A DNA stretch of 64,000 nt from Bradyrhizobium sp. CCGUVB1N3 (lineage in GTDB: Bacteria > Pseudomonadota > Alphaproteobacteria > Rhizobiales > Xanthobacteraceae), in the NCBI RefSeq assembly GCF_024199925.1, contig NZ_JANADR010000002.1, forward strand, positions 186,001 to 250,000, read 5' to 3'. Both the position numbers and the translations under genes were made by a program. Positions 31,111 to 40,369 of the stretch are shown one piece after another (position 1 is the first letter of the stretch; every line of letters begins with the position of its first letter). The notes under the pieces are model-generated. The model saw nothing but the letters and a program-made list of their open reading frames with translations, was not told where the DNA came from and did not search any database.

Positions 31111-32238
31111 TCAGTATTCCAGTCCTCCGCCACGGTTCCTCTGACGCTCGCGCGAGGGGCGCTGATTGGTCGAGTCAGAGGGCGGAGCACTACGTGCAAT
31201 CGATCCGACTCCCTGGTCGGGCCCCTGAAGCGGCGGGCGATCCGACTGATGAAGGTTAGCGGCTTGCCCGTCCACAAGAAGATTGTCTCGGGCGTCGATC
31301 GCCTCGGAACGAGGCCCCAACACGATGCTGGACGTCGAAGACTGCCCAGGTTGGCTGAGCCTTCGGCGACGTGCCGGCAGGCCCATCCAGGGTCCCTCAT
31401 CGATCGAGGAGATCTCCTCATGCTTGCGCTGGCGCGACGAAGTTCCCCGAGGAGAAGTCGTCGCAGAAGCTGCTGGTGAGTTTTCCGGCGATGACAAGAA
31501 AAACTCGTCCGATATATCATCCCGGGTCGCGGCTTCTGCCGCTGCTTGCAGATTTTGGTCGACCCGCGCCAGTGTCAAATCTGGTGGCCTGCTGTGTACA
31601 ATTTGATATTCCTCTTCGAGCTGTCTCTCGATCTGATCGGGAAAAAAGCCCACGCGATCATGCGCGGGCTTGGAGAACATGTAGTCATTCGTCACAATCC
31701 GTCGATCTACTTCGTGGTGTAGCTCGCCGAGCGAATCATTCAATCGTCGGGCATCGTGGCCGTCGAATGGTCGATCAACTGCGGCGAGGTGCTGCTGCCG
31801 GCCGATCTCTCTGTCGAAGATGTAAGAGACCATGGATGCTTTCACATTAAGGGCTTTTGCTATCGTCTCATCATCCGCGGGCTCAAGGGCCCTCAGAACA
31901 CCGGCGGAAGAGGAGACGTAAGCCTCGACCCTCTCGATCAATGCCCGACGCTTGTCGGCTCCGATCGGACCGGAACTGACATGTCGGTCGATGCTGTCGC
32001 CCACCTCCTTGAAGCGCGCGTGGAGTTCTGGTCTGAAGATCTGAGGCTCAATCTTATGGAGCTCTTGGGCGATGCATTCGGTAGTATATCCGATCGCCCT
32101 TTCCTTTGCCTCGAACGCGTCGCGGATGCGCATCAAATCTGCCGGGTCCGCATTGGCCCGCCGCCGCATCAGACGGGCTACCTTTGTCAGCGCTGCGAAC
32201 CGCTCCAAAACATCGTTCTGCGTCCATTCCCCTGTCAT
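31111..32238 (-). CDS. putative type IV secretion effector
   Basis: 375 residues from the ATG at 32238, preceded by AGAAGGG at the right distance; the longer frame to 32454 lacks this. No signal peptide or membrane segment. The front half is helical and charged; the C-terminal third is Ser/Pro/Arg rich with a basic patch LPARRRRLSQ that could be a nuclear localisation signal. It ends RPSRERQRNRGGGLEY, close to the arginine-rich C-terminal signal (R-x7-R-x-R-x-R) of proteins exported by VirB/D4 systems. It lies downstream of virC2 on the same strand. No named effector family was recognised; export is inferred. Confidence 0.6.
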   Translation of the reverse strand: MTGEWTQNDVLERFAALTKVARLMRRRANADPADLMRIRDAFEAKERAIGYTTECIAQELHKIEPQIFRPELHARFKEVGDSIDRHVSSGPIGADKRRALIERVEAYVSSSAGVLRALEPADDETIAKALNVKASMVSYIFDREIGRQQHLAAVDRPFDGHDARRLNDSLGELHHEVDRRIVTNDYMFSKPAHDRVGFFPDQIERQLEEEYQIVHSRPPDLTLARVDQNLQAAAEAATRDDISDEFFLSSPENSPAASATTSPRGTSSRQRKHEEISSIDEGPWMGLPARRRRLSQPGQSSTSSIVLGPRSEAIDARDNLLVDGQAANLHQSDRPPLQGPDQGVGSIARSAPPSDSTNQRPSRERQRNRGGGLEY

Positions 32239-32499
32239 GGTGTCCCTTCTAATTACAGTTACAGTTTCTTGGGGATTCTGAATCCATATGCGTGACCTGA
32301 TTCTGGATCTGTTGATTGGTGGTGCGTCGGTTAAGGATACCCTGACGCTGCAGGCTTCGTCGTTGCGAGATGCCAAGCAAAGCATTAATCCGCTGTTTAC
32401 GCAGGAGCGGGATGCAGCCTCGGCGGCACAGCTCCTCGACAGACTATTGGCCACGAGCCGCAGACCAACAGAGAACCGCCCGAAGTACCGCGGTGCCGA

Positions 32500-33078
32500 T
32501 CAGCGATGCTGACGGATGCCGTTCCTTTCGTTCTCGAAGAACATGCCGAGCGCGGCGCTCGCCAGTTTACGGCCGAAGGCGCGCGCACTTTCCAGCCCGA
32601 GTGGATCAAAATGCGCGAGAGCGATCTCAATCGTCCGTCGGGGTATCATCCGCGATGTTGAAATGAGCGTCAGCGGCTCCTCAACAGGATAAGGAGCAGC
32701 TTTGGTCAATGAGGCGCTTAACAGGATCACCTGGTAATCGTCTAACGCGCACCGTAAAATCATCTGTAGAGCCTTCGCCGGGCGATACTGCCCGCACAGG
32801 CTGTCAAAACCCGGAGAGAAGCCGGGAGCGGGAAGCGCAGCTGACAGAAATACCTGCACCTTGGGATCTGGCTCGGCGCGCTGATTCGAAAGGATGCGTT
32901 TCCTTTCCACGGACGATAAGGAGGTCGGGCCCCTTGCGTTCACTATCGGTGGGGCAACTGGTTCGAGTGGTGTCAACGCCGCAGATAGAGATGAGATAGT
33001 CATACTACTCCGGTTTTCCAAAATCGTCGAAGCGAGACGCGCTGCCTGCCGTGAACCGGTCATCTTGCGGAAAGCCAC
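32500..33078 (-). CDS. virC2: VirC2-like protein
   Basis: 192 residues. Follows virC1 with one base between them, as in Ti virC operons. The C-terminal two-thirds (RAEPDPKVQVFLSAALP, ALQMILRCALDDYQVILLSA, SRMIPRRTIEIALAHFDPLG) fit VirC2, a ribbon-helix-helix-like protein that works with VirC1 at the overdrive next to the right border. The N-terminal ~60 residues are variable. Confidence 0.8.
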   Translation of the reverse strand: MAFRKMTGSRQAARLASTILENRSSMTISSLSAALTPLEPVAPPIVNARGPTSLSSVERKRILSNQRAEPDPKVQVFLSAALPAPGFSPGFDSLCGQYRPAKALQMILRCALDDYQVILLSASLTKAAPYPVEEPLTLISTSRMIPRRTIEIALAHFDPLGLESARAFGRKLASAALGMFFENERNGIRQHR

Positions 33079-33079
33079 A

Positions 33080-33775
33080 TCAATCCTCCAATGCCTTCTC
33101 GATGACGTCGCCGATGAGCGCTAGTTCGTCCATTGCGCGCCGGGTGATATGCAACATAGGCCGCATTGCGGGAGCGCGTGACATATTCAGCATCGTAATC
33201 TGGAGCATACCGCGTTCTTTCATAAAAGCGAAGGCATCACGCTCATACATCGGGGTCTCCAACATCGGCAGGAGGGCCAGCATGTCTTGCACATTCTGCT
33301 GAGCGGCGGTCAGACTGCAAGTCGGCACTCGCTGACGAAGAATGGCGGTTTTGATTTCAAGTTTCTCCTCTATTAGAAGTTCGAGTACGTATCGGTACGT
33401 CGTAAGTGCTTCGTCGAGACCTCCAGGTGTCAGCATGGTAGGCATCAGAATGAAATCGGAGCTGGCAATGATAGTATCATTGAGTTCGCTCAAGCCGGCG
33501 TGAGTATGCGCAAGCGCGTACCTAAAGCCGATAGCTTCCGCCTGTGCATATGCTTTTTCGAGTAGGGGAACTTCATCCGCAACGAATACTTCGCACCCAG
33601 GGTCCCAAGCGCCGTTGCTCAAAGCATTTTCTTTCCACTTATTGAGCGGACGGTCTTTATTCGCTTCGAAAAGAGCGACATTATACTTTTTTTCTGCGAA
33701 TGACGAACACAGCCCCATCAATGCTGTGGTTTTACCGGCTCCTCCTTTGAATGAGCAGCAAGTGATTAGTTTCAT
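33080..33775 (-). CDS. virC1: VirC1, ParA-like T-DNA transfer enhancer
   Basis: 231 residues, the size of Agrobacterium VirC1. Deviant Walker A at the very start ([19 protein letters not shown]), then [15 protein letters not shown] and [20 protein letters not shown]. VirC1 binds overdrive, raises T-strand copy number and brings the relaxosome to the T4SS pole. Divergent from virD1 across 261 bp, as in Ti plasmids. Intact. Confidence 0.93.
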   Translation of the reverse strand: MKLITCCSFKGGAGKTTALMGLCSSFAEKKYNVALFEANKDRPLNKWKENALSNGAWDPGCEVFVADEVPLLEKAYAQAEAIGFRYALAHTHAGLSELNDTIIASSDFILMPTMLTPGGLDEALTTYRYVLELLIEEKLEIKTAILRQRVPTCSLTAAQQNVQDMLALLPMLETPMYERDAFAFMKERGMLQITMLNMSRAPAMRPMLHITRRAMDELALIGDVIEKALED

Positions 33776-34036
33776 ATCCGATCGCCCCCGTGCTCAAACA
33801 GTTTTGACGCGGCTTGTGACGTGAGATGTGTAGGCGCTGCCCCGTTACTTCAAAATGATCCTGACCGCGAACCAGATGTCGAATGTCAACATAACGCACC
33901 ATCGCGTACGTCTCGATGTGCTTAGCTACAAACGCAACCAGTTATTGGTGCAATTCGGGACCGGCGGTATTACATTCGGCGCTTCTCACCGTATGATAAC
34001 CCTAGACATGACAGGGCAAGGTGTCGCATTCGGTCG
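33776..34036. promoter_or_regulatory. virC-virD divergent promoter region
   Basis: 261 bp between divergent virC1 and virD1, where Ti plasmids carry vir boxes and a Ros site. I see only partial vir-box resemblance (TGCAATTCGGGA near 33950; TTCAAAATGATC near 33849) and no clear Ros site. The assignment rests on position. Confidence 0.45.
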
Positions 34037-34489
34037 ATGACGCGCTTAAGTAATAGGGGGAGTTCTGCTCTCATCGCCCAGAGCGGCTATAGAATAATCA
34101 GCGTGCGGTTACGCGCGGCAGAATTCGATGCGTTTTCGCAGCAGGTACGTTTGCTTGGGCTGACCAACAGTATGGCACTGCGAATTGCCGTCCGCAGGAT
34201 CGGCGGATTTATTGAGATTGGCGACGAGGCTCGGAATGATCTTCGGGCGATCACCTGTCACATCGGCAACATTGCCCAAACACTCAGAGAATTAAGCGGA
34301 GTTGCTAACCGTGACGCCTCGTTCGACGTTGAACGGTTCGAGACGCACAGGCAGCACCTTGGTCAGGAATTTTCCGCGCTCGACGCTCTGCTCCGCACAA
34401 TCCTGAACGTATCGCGACGTCGAGAGGACGGTCGTGGGCGACTACAGCAGCTCATGCAGGGCGACAGCGCCCATGAACGCGATCGTTAA
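34037..34489 (+). CDS. virD1: VirD1, border-cleavage accessory protein
   Basis: 150 residues, normal VirD1 length. The N-terminal ribbon-helix-helix region (YRIISVRLRAAEFDAFSQQV ... LGLTNSMALRIAVRRIGGF) and the helical rest match VirD1, needed with VirD2 to nick double-stranded T-DNA borders. Followed by virD2 after 9 bp. Confidence 0.9.
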   Translation: MTRLSNRGSSALIAQSGYRIISVRLRAAEFDAFSQQVRLLGLTNSMALRIAVRRIGGFIEIGDEARNDLRAITCHIGNIAQTLRELSGVANRDASFDVERFETHRQHLGQEFSALDALLRTILNVSRRREDGRGRLQQLMQGDSAHERDR

Positions 34490-34498
34490 GCACTCAAG

Positions 34499-35836
34499 GT
34501 GGCTCATCCGCAAGCAATCGTAAGAATTGTGCCTCGAGGCGGCGCTCGGACCGCCGGGCAGCTCCGAAGTCAGCTGCAATACCTCTCGCGCAACGGAGCT
34601 GTTGATCTTTTACGTTCCGAACGTCATCAAGGCGTTTTGCTGCAATACGACCGACTCGGCCAGTTTGCGGAAAGTTGGGCCGAGCAGACCGGCAACTATC
34701 ATGCCGATCAGTCGCCCGCAGAAAGCAATCAGGACCTGACAACTCATATCATCATCAGCTTCCCGCCCGGCACCGATGCCAACCGTGCGCATGCTGCCGG
34801 TCGTGCATGGACCGACAGAATGTTGGGTTCAGGTCATAATGGCGGTTCATTTGACTATGTGACGGCGTTCCATGTCGATCGGCAGCATCCACACTTGCAT
34901 GCAGTCGTCAATCGACGGGCACAGGAAGGCCATTGGCTCAAGATCTCGCGCCGCAATCCTCATCACAACTACGATAATATGCGCGCCGTATTGGTTGATG
35001 TAGCCTATGATCACGACATTGAATTGGATGCGACACGTCGTGTCGACCGAGGCATTATGGAGCGTCCGATTACTTATGCGGAATTCCGACGCAGGCAGAG
35101 GGTTAGAACAGACGTCGCAATTCTACTGCAACCTCAGCCAGGTATTTCTGTTAGTCCCAGAGACCCCCCCGAACCGCCGAACGTTGAACCCGACTGCACG
35201 ACCTCTGAAGCCCTTCAATCAGCACGGGACGTTCGCCAGACAATCCAAGCGTCCACGAGCACTGCGGAGGTGGTCGGCCACGCAAATACGGGGGCCAGTG
35301 TTCAGGGAATCGAAGCACAAGCCACGGATCCTGGTCCATCAGATATGCGCGGTGTTGGACTCCAGCGCGAAACTCGGCGCCGCCGCGGCCGCGAGCTCGA
35401 AGGCGGCGACGTCCAGACGAGCTCGCTCGAGCGCCCACGGCAGCGTCGCCGTTTCGCACCGGCCCACATCGAAACACGCGCGCAGCGAGCGATCTGTGAA
35501 CAGCGCGAGACCGAAGAAGATGCGGCGGATAATGTTGGTCCATCAGATGTAGGTGGTGTTGAACCCCAGGGCGAGACGGGGCGGCGCCGCGGCCGCGAGA
35601 CCGAAGGCGGCGACGGCCAGCCGACTTCGCTCGAGCGGCCGCGGCAACGCCGTCGCTTCCCGCCCTCCATCATCGAAACTCGCGCCCAGTGCGCGGCCCG
35701 CGAGCAGCGCGAGTGCGAAGAACGCGCAAGGCGACATCGCCGCCGCGAGCCTCAACCAGAGGTTCTCGATCCCGATGAACCACTGCGACTTCGCAGCGGA
35801 CGTGCCATCGTGCGTGAAGAGCCGGGCAGATCCTAG
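34499..35836 (+). CDS. virD2: VirD2 relaxase, C-terminus cut by IS1380
   Basis: 445 residues. The N-terminal relaxase domain is complete: LQYLSRNG holds the nicking tyrosine, LTTHIIISFPPGT and FHVDRQHPHLHAVVNRR hold the metal-binding histidines, then LKISRRNPHHNYDNMR and GIMERPITYAEFRRR. GTG start. The C-terminal half has a tandem duplication of about 65 residues (GPSD..GV ... ETR/GRRRGRE ... SLERPRQRRRF ... ETRAQ), each copy with a basic NLS-like RPRQRRRF. The last codon and stop come from the IS1380 inserted at 35832, so the native tail, including any omega/export signal, is missing. virD3-virD5 are absent. Confidence 0.93.
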   Translation: MAHPQAIVRIVPRGGARTAGQLRSQLQYLSRNGAVDLLRSERHQGVLLQYDRLGQFAESWAEQTGNYHADQSPAESNQDLTTHIIISFPPGTDANRAHAAGRAWTDRMLGSGHNGGSFDYVTAFHVDRQHPHLHAVVNRRAQEGHWLKISRRNPHHNYDNMRAVLVDVAYDHDIELDATRRVDRGIMERPITYAEFRRRQRVRTDVAILLQPQPGISVSPRDPPEPPNVEPDCTTSEALQSARDVRQTIQASTSTAEVVGHANTGASVQGIEAQATDPGPSDMRGVGLQRETRRRRGRELEGGDVQTSSLERPRQRRRFAPAHIETRAQRAICEQRETEEDAADNVGPSDVGGVEPQGETGRRRGRETEGGDGQPTSLERPRQRRRFPPSIIETRAQCAAREQRECEERARRHRRREPQPEVLDPDEPLRLRSGRAIVREEPGRS

Positions 35837-37462
35837 CCCGTCTTATTCGCGAGAGGGCGCCTGAGAGGCTGGCGAGCGTGGTGTAAAGCGCTGATGCGGC
35901 GTAGGATTCGGTTGCGAAGCCAACCCCATCACCTCAACCGCGAACGCCACGCCCGCCATGACCGATGATACGATTCTGCCCTTCTCGTTTCCAGCCGTTC
36001 ACGCCAAGAAAGTCACAGCTGCCTTCGATGGTGGACGCCTAACCTCGAATGGGGGCGTGATGCTTCTGGCGATGGCCGAGCGGCGTCTCGGTTTGGCCGA
36101 CAATTTGGCCCGGGTGTTCCCGGATCGGCGCGATCCGACGCGGGTCGTGCACAGCCTTGTCGATATGTTCCGCGCGCGCATGTTCGCGATCTGCTGCGGC
36201 TACGAGGACGCCGACGACCTCGATCATCTGCGGTCCGATCCCGCATTCAAGCTGGCCTGCGGACGGCTGCCGGACAGCGGTCGCGATCTGTGTTCCCAAC
36301 CGACGCTGTCGCGCCTGGAGAATGCTCCGCGCCTGCGCGACGTGATCCGACTGACCTACACTTTGGTCGACGCATGGATGGATAGCTACCCGCGCGAGCC
36401 GGCATCCGTCACGCTCGACATCGATGATACCTGCGATGTCGTCCACGGCCATCAGCAGCTCTCGCTGTTCAACGCTCATTATGACGAACGCTGCTTCCTG
36501 CCGATCCACGTCTACGACACGGAGAAGAGCCGGCCCGTGGCGGTCGTGCTGCGGCCCGGCAAGACGCCGGGCGGCGTCGAGGTGCGTGCCCATCTGCGCC
36601 GCCTGATACGGCATATCCGGACGCGGTGGCACAAGACGCGAATTACGTTCCGTGGCGACGGGCACTATGCTCGGCCGGAGGCCATGACGTGGTGCGAGAA
36701 CAACGGCATCGACTACATCTTCGGTCTGTCCGGTACCAAGCCTCTCGCCAGAAAAGTCGACGAGGTCGCCGACGACGTTCGCACGCGACGCGCCATCGAG
36801 AACCTGCCTGTTCTGCGCGGCTATACCGAGACGCGCCACAAGGCAAAGTCCTGGGATCACGAACGGCGCACTGTCGCCCGTATTGAGGCGACGATGCTCG
36901 GCCTCGACATCCGCTTCGTCGTCACCAGCCTCGATGTCGGCTCGGCCGAGTGGATCTACGACAGCCTGTATTGCGCGCGCGGCCAAGCCGAAAATCTGAT
37001 CAAGCTGCATAAGACGCAGCTCGCCTCCGATCGCACCAGTTGCCGTTCGGCGCTCGCCAACCAGGTCCGTCTCGTTCTCCACACCGCCGCTTATTGGTTG
37101 ATGCTTACCGTGCGCGGCGCCATTCCCAAAGTCCGGGAATTGGCCACTGCCGAGTTCGCGACGCTGCGTCTTCGTCTCTTGAAAATCGCAGCCCGGGTCA
37201 TCGAAACCGCGAGCCGCATTCGCCTTGCGTTCGCCGCGGCATGCCCCGAAGCCGACCTCTTCCGCAGCTTGCCCGGCGCGCTGCTCCCGCTCGGTCCGTA
37301 ACCGACCGGGCCTGCGCCCGCTCACCCGCCCATTCCTCCAGCGCGTACAAAACAGCTTGATGTAGAACCCGGTGACAAAACGCCGGACGGTCACCCACGC
37401 CAGCCGCCAGCCCCCGTCAGACGTCAAGAACGACCGTGCTCTCGTGAATAGATCGGGCTAGG
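35832..37462 (+). mobile_element. complete IS1380-family element
   Basis: Terminal inverted repeats CCTAGCCCGTCTTATTCGCG (left) and CCTAGCCCGATCTATTCACG (right, inverted). About 1.63 kb with one intact transposase. It interrupts the 3' end of virD2 and abuts an IS3 fragment on the right. Related pieces: 6923-7671 (left part) and 59018-59106 (right tip, inverted). Confidence 0.92.
35958..37301 (+). CDS. IS1380-family transposase
   Basis: 447 residues, normal length. DDE-type enzyme with SVTLDIDDTCDVVHGHQQLS (first Asp), RGDGHYARPEAMTWCENN (second) and YCARGQAENLIKLHKTQLAS (Glu), plus the C-terminal SRIRLAFAAACPE. No frameshifts. Probably active, given closely matching partial copies nearby. 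Confidence 0.93.
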   Translation: MTDDTILPFSFPAVHAKKVTAAFDGGRLTSNGGVMLLAMAERRLGLADNLARVFPDRRDPTRVVHSLVDMFRARMFAICCGYEDADDLDHLRSDPAFKLACGRLPDSGRDLCSQPTLSRLENAPRLRDVIRLTYTLVDAWMDSYPREPASVTLDIDDTCDVVHGHQQLSLFNAHYDERCFLPIHVYDTEKSRPVAVVLRPGKTPGGVEVRAHLRRLIRHIRTRWHKTRITFRGDGHYARPEAMTWCENNGIDYIFGLSGTKPLARKVDEVADDVRTRRAIENLPVLRGYTETRHKAKSWDHERRTVARIEATMLGLDIRFVVTSLDVGSAEWIYDSLYCARGQAENLIKLHKTQLASDRTSCRSALANQVRLVLHTAAYWLMLTVRGAIPKVRELATAEFATLRLRLLKIAARVIETASRIRLAFAAACPEADLFRSLPGALLPLGP

Positions 37463-37720
37463 GGTAATCTTCGCGTCCAGCAGCACGCTGGTGAAGTCGA
37501 GGCTGGTGAACTGGCTGCCCTGATCCGTGTTGAAAATCTCGGGCCTGCCGTGCTTCGCCAATGCTTCCTGGAGCGCTTCGACGCAGAAGGCTGCCTCCAT
37601 CGTGATCGATACGCGATGGGCCAGGACCCGTCGGCTGAACACATCAACGACCGCCGCGAGGTAGACGAAGCCACGCCGCATCGGAAATGGAGTAAGAAGC
37701 GCATAAGCGCTTCTCACAGC
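37463..37720 (-). pseudogene. IS3 OrfB fragment with intron-end scar
   Basis: Minus-strand frame MRRGFVYLAAVVDVFSRRVL ... FNTDQGSQFTSLDFTSVLLD, a variant of the IS3 copies at 38197 and 46448. Upstream of the methionine the sequence becomes GAAGCGCTTATGCGCTTC, the hairpin also seen at the group II intron remnant near 9775. Cut on the other side by IS1380. Confidence 0.75.
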
Positions 37721-37794
37721 ATGCGCCGCATCCGTTGGCTGATATGGCCCGAATACTCAATCCCGTTTTTCTCTGCTGGTTAACTTAAGCCTCG

Positions 37795-38196
37795 CTAACG
37801 ACACTCATCGCGCCAAGTTGGAGCGTTCTCTGCTCCTGTCAGATGCGCGTTATTGTATGCTTCGCTGATGGAGTTTCCGATGGGACGAACCGCATCCATT
37901 TGCTCGCGTGTGCTCATGTTATCTTCGCATGGGGCTACTCCCAAATCCAGAACTGAATCCCAAATTCGCTTTATCTTCTGATCTAGATCCGCATTTTGCG
38001 ACGCTACCGCATGCCCAGATACGGAGCGAGATGTCGAACTCAAGCTGGGATCCAGATGGTGTGACTGAGCGGCACAGATTGAAAACAAGTCAGGACGGGC
38101 TCGCATCGTGTCGAGAATTTTCACTTTTTGGTCTGCATTCAAATGGTCATAACCTGTTAGAAGAGCCTGGGCAGCATGGCGGCGGCTTTGTCGATC
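37795..38196 (-). pseudogene. F-box effector gene, 3' part (split by IS3)
   Basis: The frame is open from the IS3 edge: DRQSRRHAAQALLTGYDHLN then ADQKVKILDTMRARPDLFSI, ending AENAPTWRDECR. Removing the IS3 and one GATC duplicate joins this in frame to the 5' part at 39561-40098 (...GQEWV-D-RQSRRHAAQ). It encodes about 133 residues of C-terminal domain. 37721-37794 is non-coding. Confidence 0.7.
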
Positions 38197-38343
38197 AGAG
38201 CTGGCCCCGGTTGTTTGGACAGCGCCCCGCGAAAATTAAGTGGATTCCTGCCGGGTTATGCTGAAGGCGGGGCTTTACGATTTTGCTGTGGCGTCGGGAG
38301 GGCGTAAGCCCGACCAGAGCCGCAGCAAAATCGTTGGCGACGA

Positions 38344-39171
38344 TCATGCGGCCGTCACCATCGTTTGCGCGCCGAAGTAAGCCTCGTCGGGCGTGCGTTC
38401 GTCAAGGCTCGAGTGAGGACGTCCTCGGTTGTAGAACGCCAGATATTTGGAAATCGATGCTCGCGCCTCGAGCACGCTGTCGTAAGCACGCAGATAGACT
38501 TCCTCGTATTTGACAGTGCGCCACAGCCGCTCGACGAACACGTTGTCGCGCCAGGCACCCTTGCCGTCCATGCTGATGGCGATGTTCGCGTCCAGCAGCA
38601 CGCCGGTGAAGTCGAGGCTGGTGAACTGGCTACCCTGATCCGTGTTGAAGATCTCGGGCCTGCCGTGCTTCGCCAACGCCTCCTGGAGCGCTTCGACGCA
38701 GAATATCGTCTCCATCGTGATCGATACGCGATGGACCAACACCCGTCGGCTGAACACATCGACGACCGCCGCGAGGTAGACGAATCCACGTCGCATCGGA
38801 ATGTAGCTGATGTCCATTGCCCAGACCTGGTTCGGCCGCTCGATCTTCAATCCGCGCAATAGGTACGGGTAGATCTTGTGGCCCGGTGCGGGCTTGCTCG
38901 TGTTCGGACGGCGATAGATCGCCTCGATCCCCATGCGCTTCATCAGCGTCGCGACGTGGCGGCGGCCAATCTGCATGCCCTCACGCTGCAACAGCGATCG
39001 CAGCATGCGCGCCCCTGCGAAGGGATAATCGAGGTGCAGCTCATCGAGCCGGCGCATCAAGACAAGGTCCTCGGCCGAAACCGGCCGAGGTTCATAGTAA
39101 ACCGTACTGCGGGCAAGGTTCAGGACCTTCGCCTGGCGCACGACAGACAGATCATGGTCGCGGTCGATCAT
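38344..39171 (-). CDS. IS3 transposase OrfB (copy A)
   Basis: 275 residues with the IS3 integrase core: VWAMDISYIPMRRGFVYLAA (D), EIFNTDQGSQFTSLDFTGVL (D) and DNVFVERLWRTVKYEEVYLR (E at 35 spacing). Overlaps OrfA by 4 bp (ATGA). Probably expressed as an OrfAB fusion by frameshift, as in the family. Confidence 0.93.
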   Translation of the reverse strand: MIDRDHDLSVVRQAKVLNLARSTVYYEPRPVSAEDLVLMRRLDELHLDYPFAGARMLRSLLQREGMQIGRRHVATLMKRMGIEAIYRRPNTSKPAPGHKIYPYLLRGLKIERPNQVWAMDISYIPMRRGFVYLAAVVDVFSRRVLVHRVSITMETIFCVEALQEALAKHGRPEIFNTDQGSQFTSLDFTGVLLDANIAISMDGKGAWRDNVFVERLWRTVKYEEVYLRAYDSVLEARASISKYLAFYNRGRPHSSLDERTPDEAYFGAQTMVTAA

Positions 39172-39527
39172 CGCTTTGCGCTCAGCAGGCCCGCCTTGGT
39201 GAGCGCGCCGGACAAAAAATCGTTCTCCAACGCAAGCTCGCCGATCTTGGCATGTAACGCCTTCAAATCGACCGGCGCCTCGGCCGGTCCGTTGTCCTGC
39301 CCAAACACTCCGGCGGCGCCTTCCAGGAGTTGGGTCTTCCAGGTCGTGATCTGGTTCGGATGGACATCAAACAATTGCGCCAGCTCGGCCAACGTCTTCT
39401 CCCCCTTCACGGCCGCCAAAGCCACCTTTGCCTTGAATGCCGGAGAATGCGTCCGGCGACTCCTCTTCGTCATCTTCGCTCCTGATTCGCGGCAAGAAGC
39501 CTCGCCGCTCTCAGGCAGAAAATCCAC
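39168..39527 (-). CDS. IS3 transposase OrfA (copy A)
   Basis: 119 residues: helix-turn-helix RRTHSPAFKAKVALAAVKGE ... TLAELAQLFDVHPNQITTWK and a leucine zipper-like tail (LKALHAKIGELALENDFLSG). DNA-binding half of the IS3 transposase; reads from near the right inverted repeat. Confidence 0.92.
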   Translation of the reverse strand: MDFLPESGEASCRESGAKMTKRSRRTHSPAFKAKVALAAVKGEKTLAELAQLFDVHPNQITTWKTQLLEGAAGVFGQDNGPAEAPVDLKALHAKIGELALENDFLSGALTKAGLLSAKR

Positions 39528-39560
39528 TCAAGCTACTGTCCGAATTTGCGGAGCCAGCTC

Positions 39561-40098
39561 GATCCACCCACTCTTGACCGTCCTGCCCAAACAATTCGAT
39601 CGCTCTATTGACGAGGCGATCTTTGTTTGCATGGTCAAGGTCACCTAGGCGTCGCGCTATGCTTGCGATCGCCAGAGCCTGCTCAGACGCGTGAGGCAAG
39701 TTAAGAATATGAAGCACAAAATTAGATTTTGCCCGAACAGGCAGAAATTTAAGCGTAGGCGCGACGGCGCTAGCGGGCGCGGAGGCGGGGATGTAAATCT
39801 CTTCTTGGTCCCAAAAGCCGCGCACCGCGATGTCAAGCAAAACCCCAGCTGACTCGACGAGACGCTTGAGCCGACCGTGAAACGTCTTAACGGGGGCTGT
39901 CTCAACCGCCTCTCGTGCTGAGCGGCTCACGAGTTTAAAATTCGTGAGGTTTTTTGCTGTCTCAAACGGGTTGTCTGTGGTTAAATGCTTCACTACGTCG
40001 GCCAACAGCTCTTTCGGCAAGTCAGTTACCTGTGTGGCACCGCCGCCATCATGAGCTGTACTTTCTGGTTTACGTTCCTGATCGCTATCGTGATCCAT
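39561..40098 (-). pseudogene. F-box effector gene, 5' part (split by IS3)
   Basis: Start MDHDSDQERKPESTAHDGGG with GGAG 8 nt upstream. Residues ~26-68 fit an F-box: VTDLPKELLADVVKHLTTDN ... NFKLVSRSAREAVET (LP..LL ... LVS...R). F-box domains bind plant SKP1 within SCF ubiquitin ligases and are essentially eukaryotic; in this group they occur in translocated effectors such as VirF. The present frame ends in IS3-derived residues (RAGSANSDSSLSGFSA). The reconstructed protein would be about 312 residues, close to the long form of VirF, though no clear VirF identity beyond the F-box was seen. Confidence 0.7.
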
Positions 40099-40145
40099 TG
40101 ATCAGACTCCACCGTGTTCCGACTGCTCTAAGGCTACCATGCAGA

Positions 40146-40290
40146 GAGGTGGCTCGGCAAATTCGGACAGTAGCTTAAGTGGATTTTCTGCCTGACAGCG
40201 GCGAGGATTCTTGCCGCGAATCAGGAGCGAAGATGACGAAGAGGAGCCGCCGGACGCATTCTCCGGCCGTCAAGGCGAGGGTGGCTGTTC
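40146..40290 (+). mobile_element. IS3 right-end remnant, inverted to copy A
   Basis: Diverged match to the right inverted repeat and the OrfA start of copy A (CAAATTCGGACAGTAGCTTA, then the MTKRSRRTHSP-coding stretch) in the opposite orientation. The F-box gene is thus bracketed by two facing IS3 right ends. Confidence 0.75.
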
Positions 40291-40369
40291 GCCGTCAGGG
40301 CCTGTGAGACAAATTGAATGGTTTTGTGGAGGGAGGATTTCTGGTTCATCGTAGCCACCAGGAGCGTAG

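Larger units (their letters stand above)
38197..39560 (-). mobile_element. IS3-family element, copy A
   Basis: 1364 bp with inverted repeats GAGCTGGCCCCGGTTGTTTG and GAGCTGGCTCCGCAAATTCG and a 4-bp duplication GATC at 38193-38196 and 39561-39564. Its proteins are identical to those of copy B at 46448-47811. Inserted within an F-box effector gene. Confidence 0.93.

Noticed and set aside
33844..33960. Candidate vir boxes between virC1 and virD1
   Set aside because: Only partial matches to the dodecamer; not strong enough to annotate as sites.
36039..37427. 462-codon minus-strand ORF opposite the IS1380 transposase
   Set aside because: Shadow frame; the plus-strand transposase has the DDE motifs.
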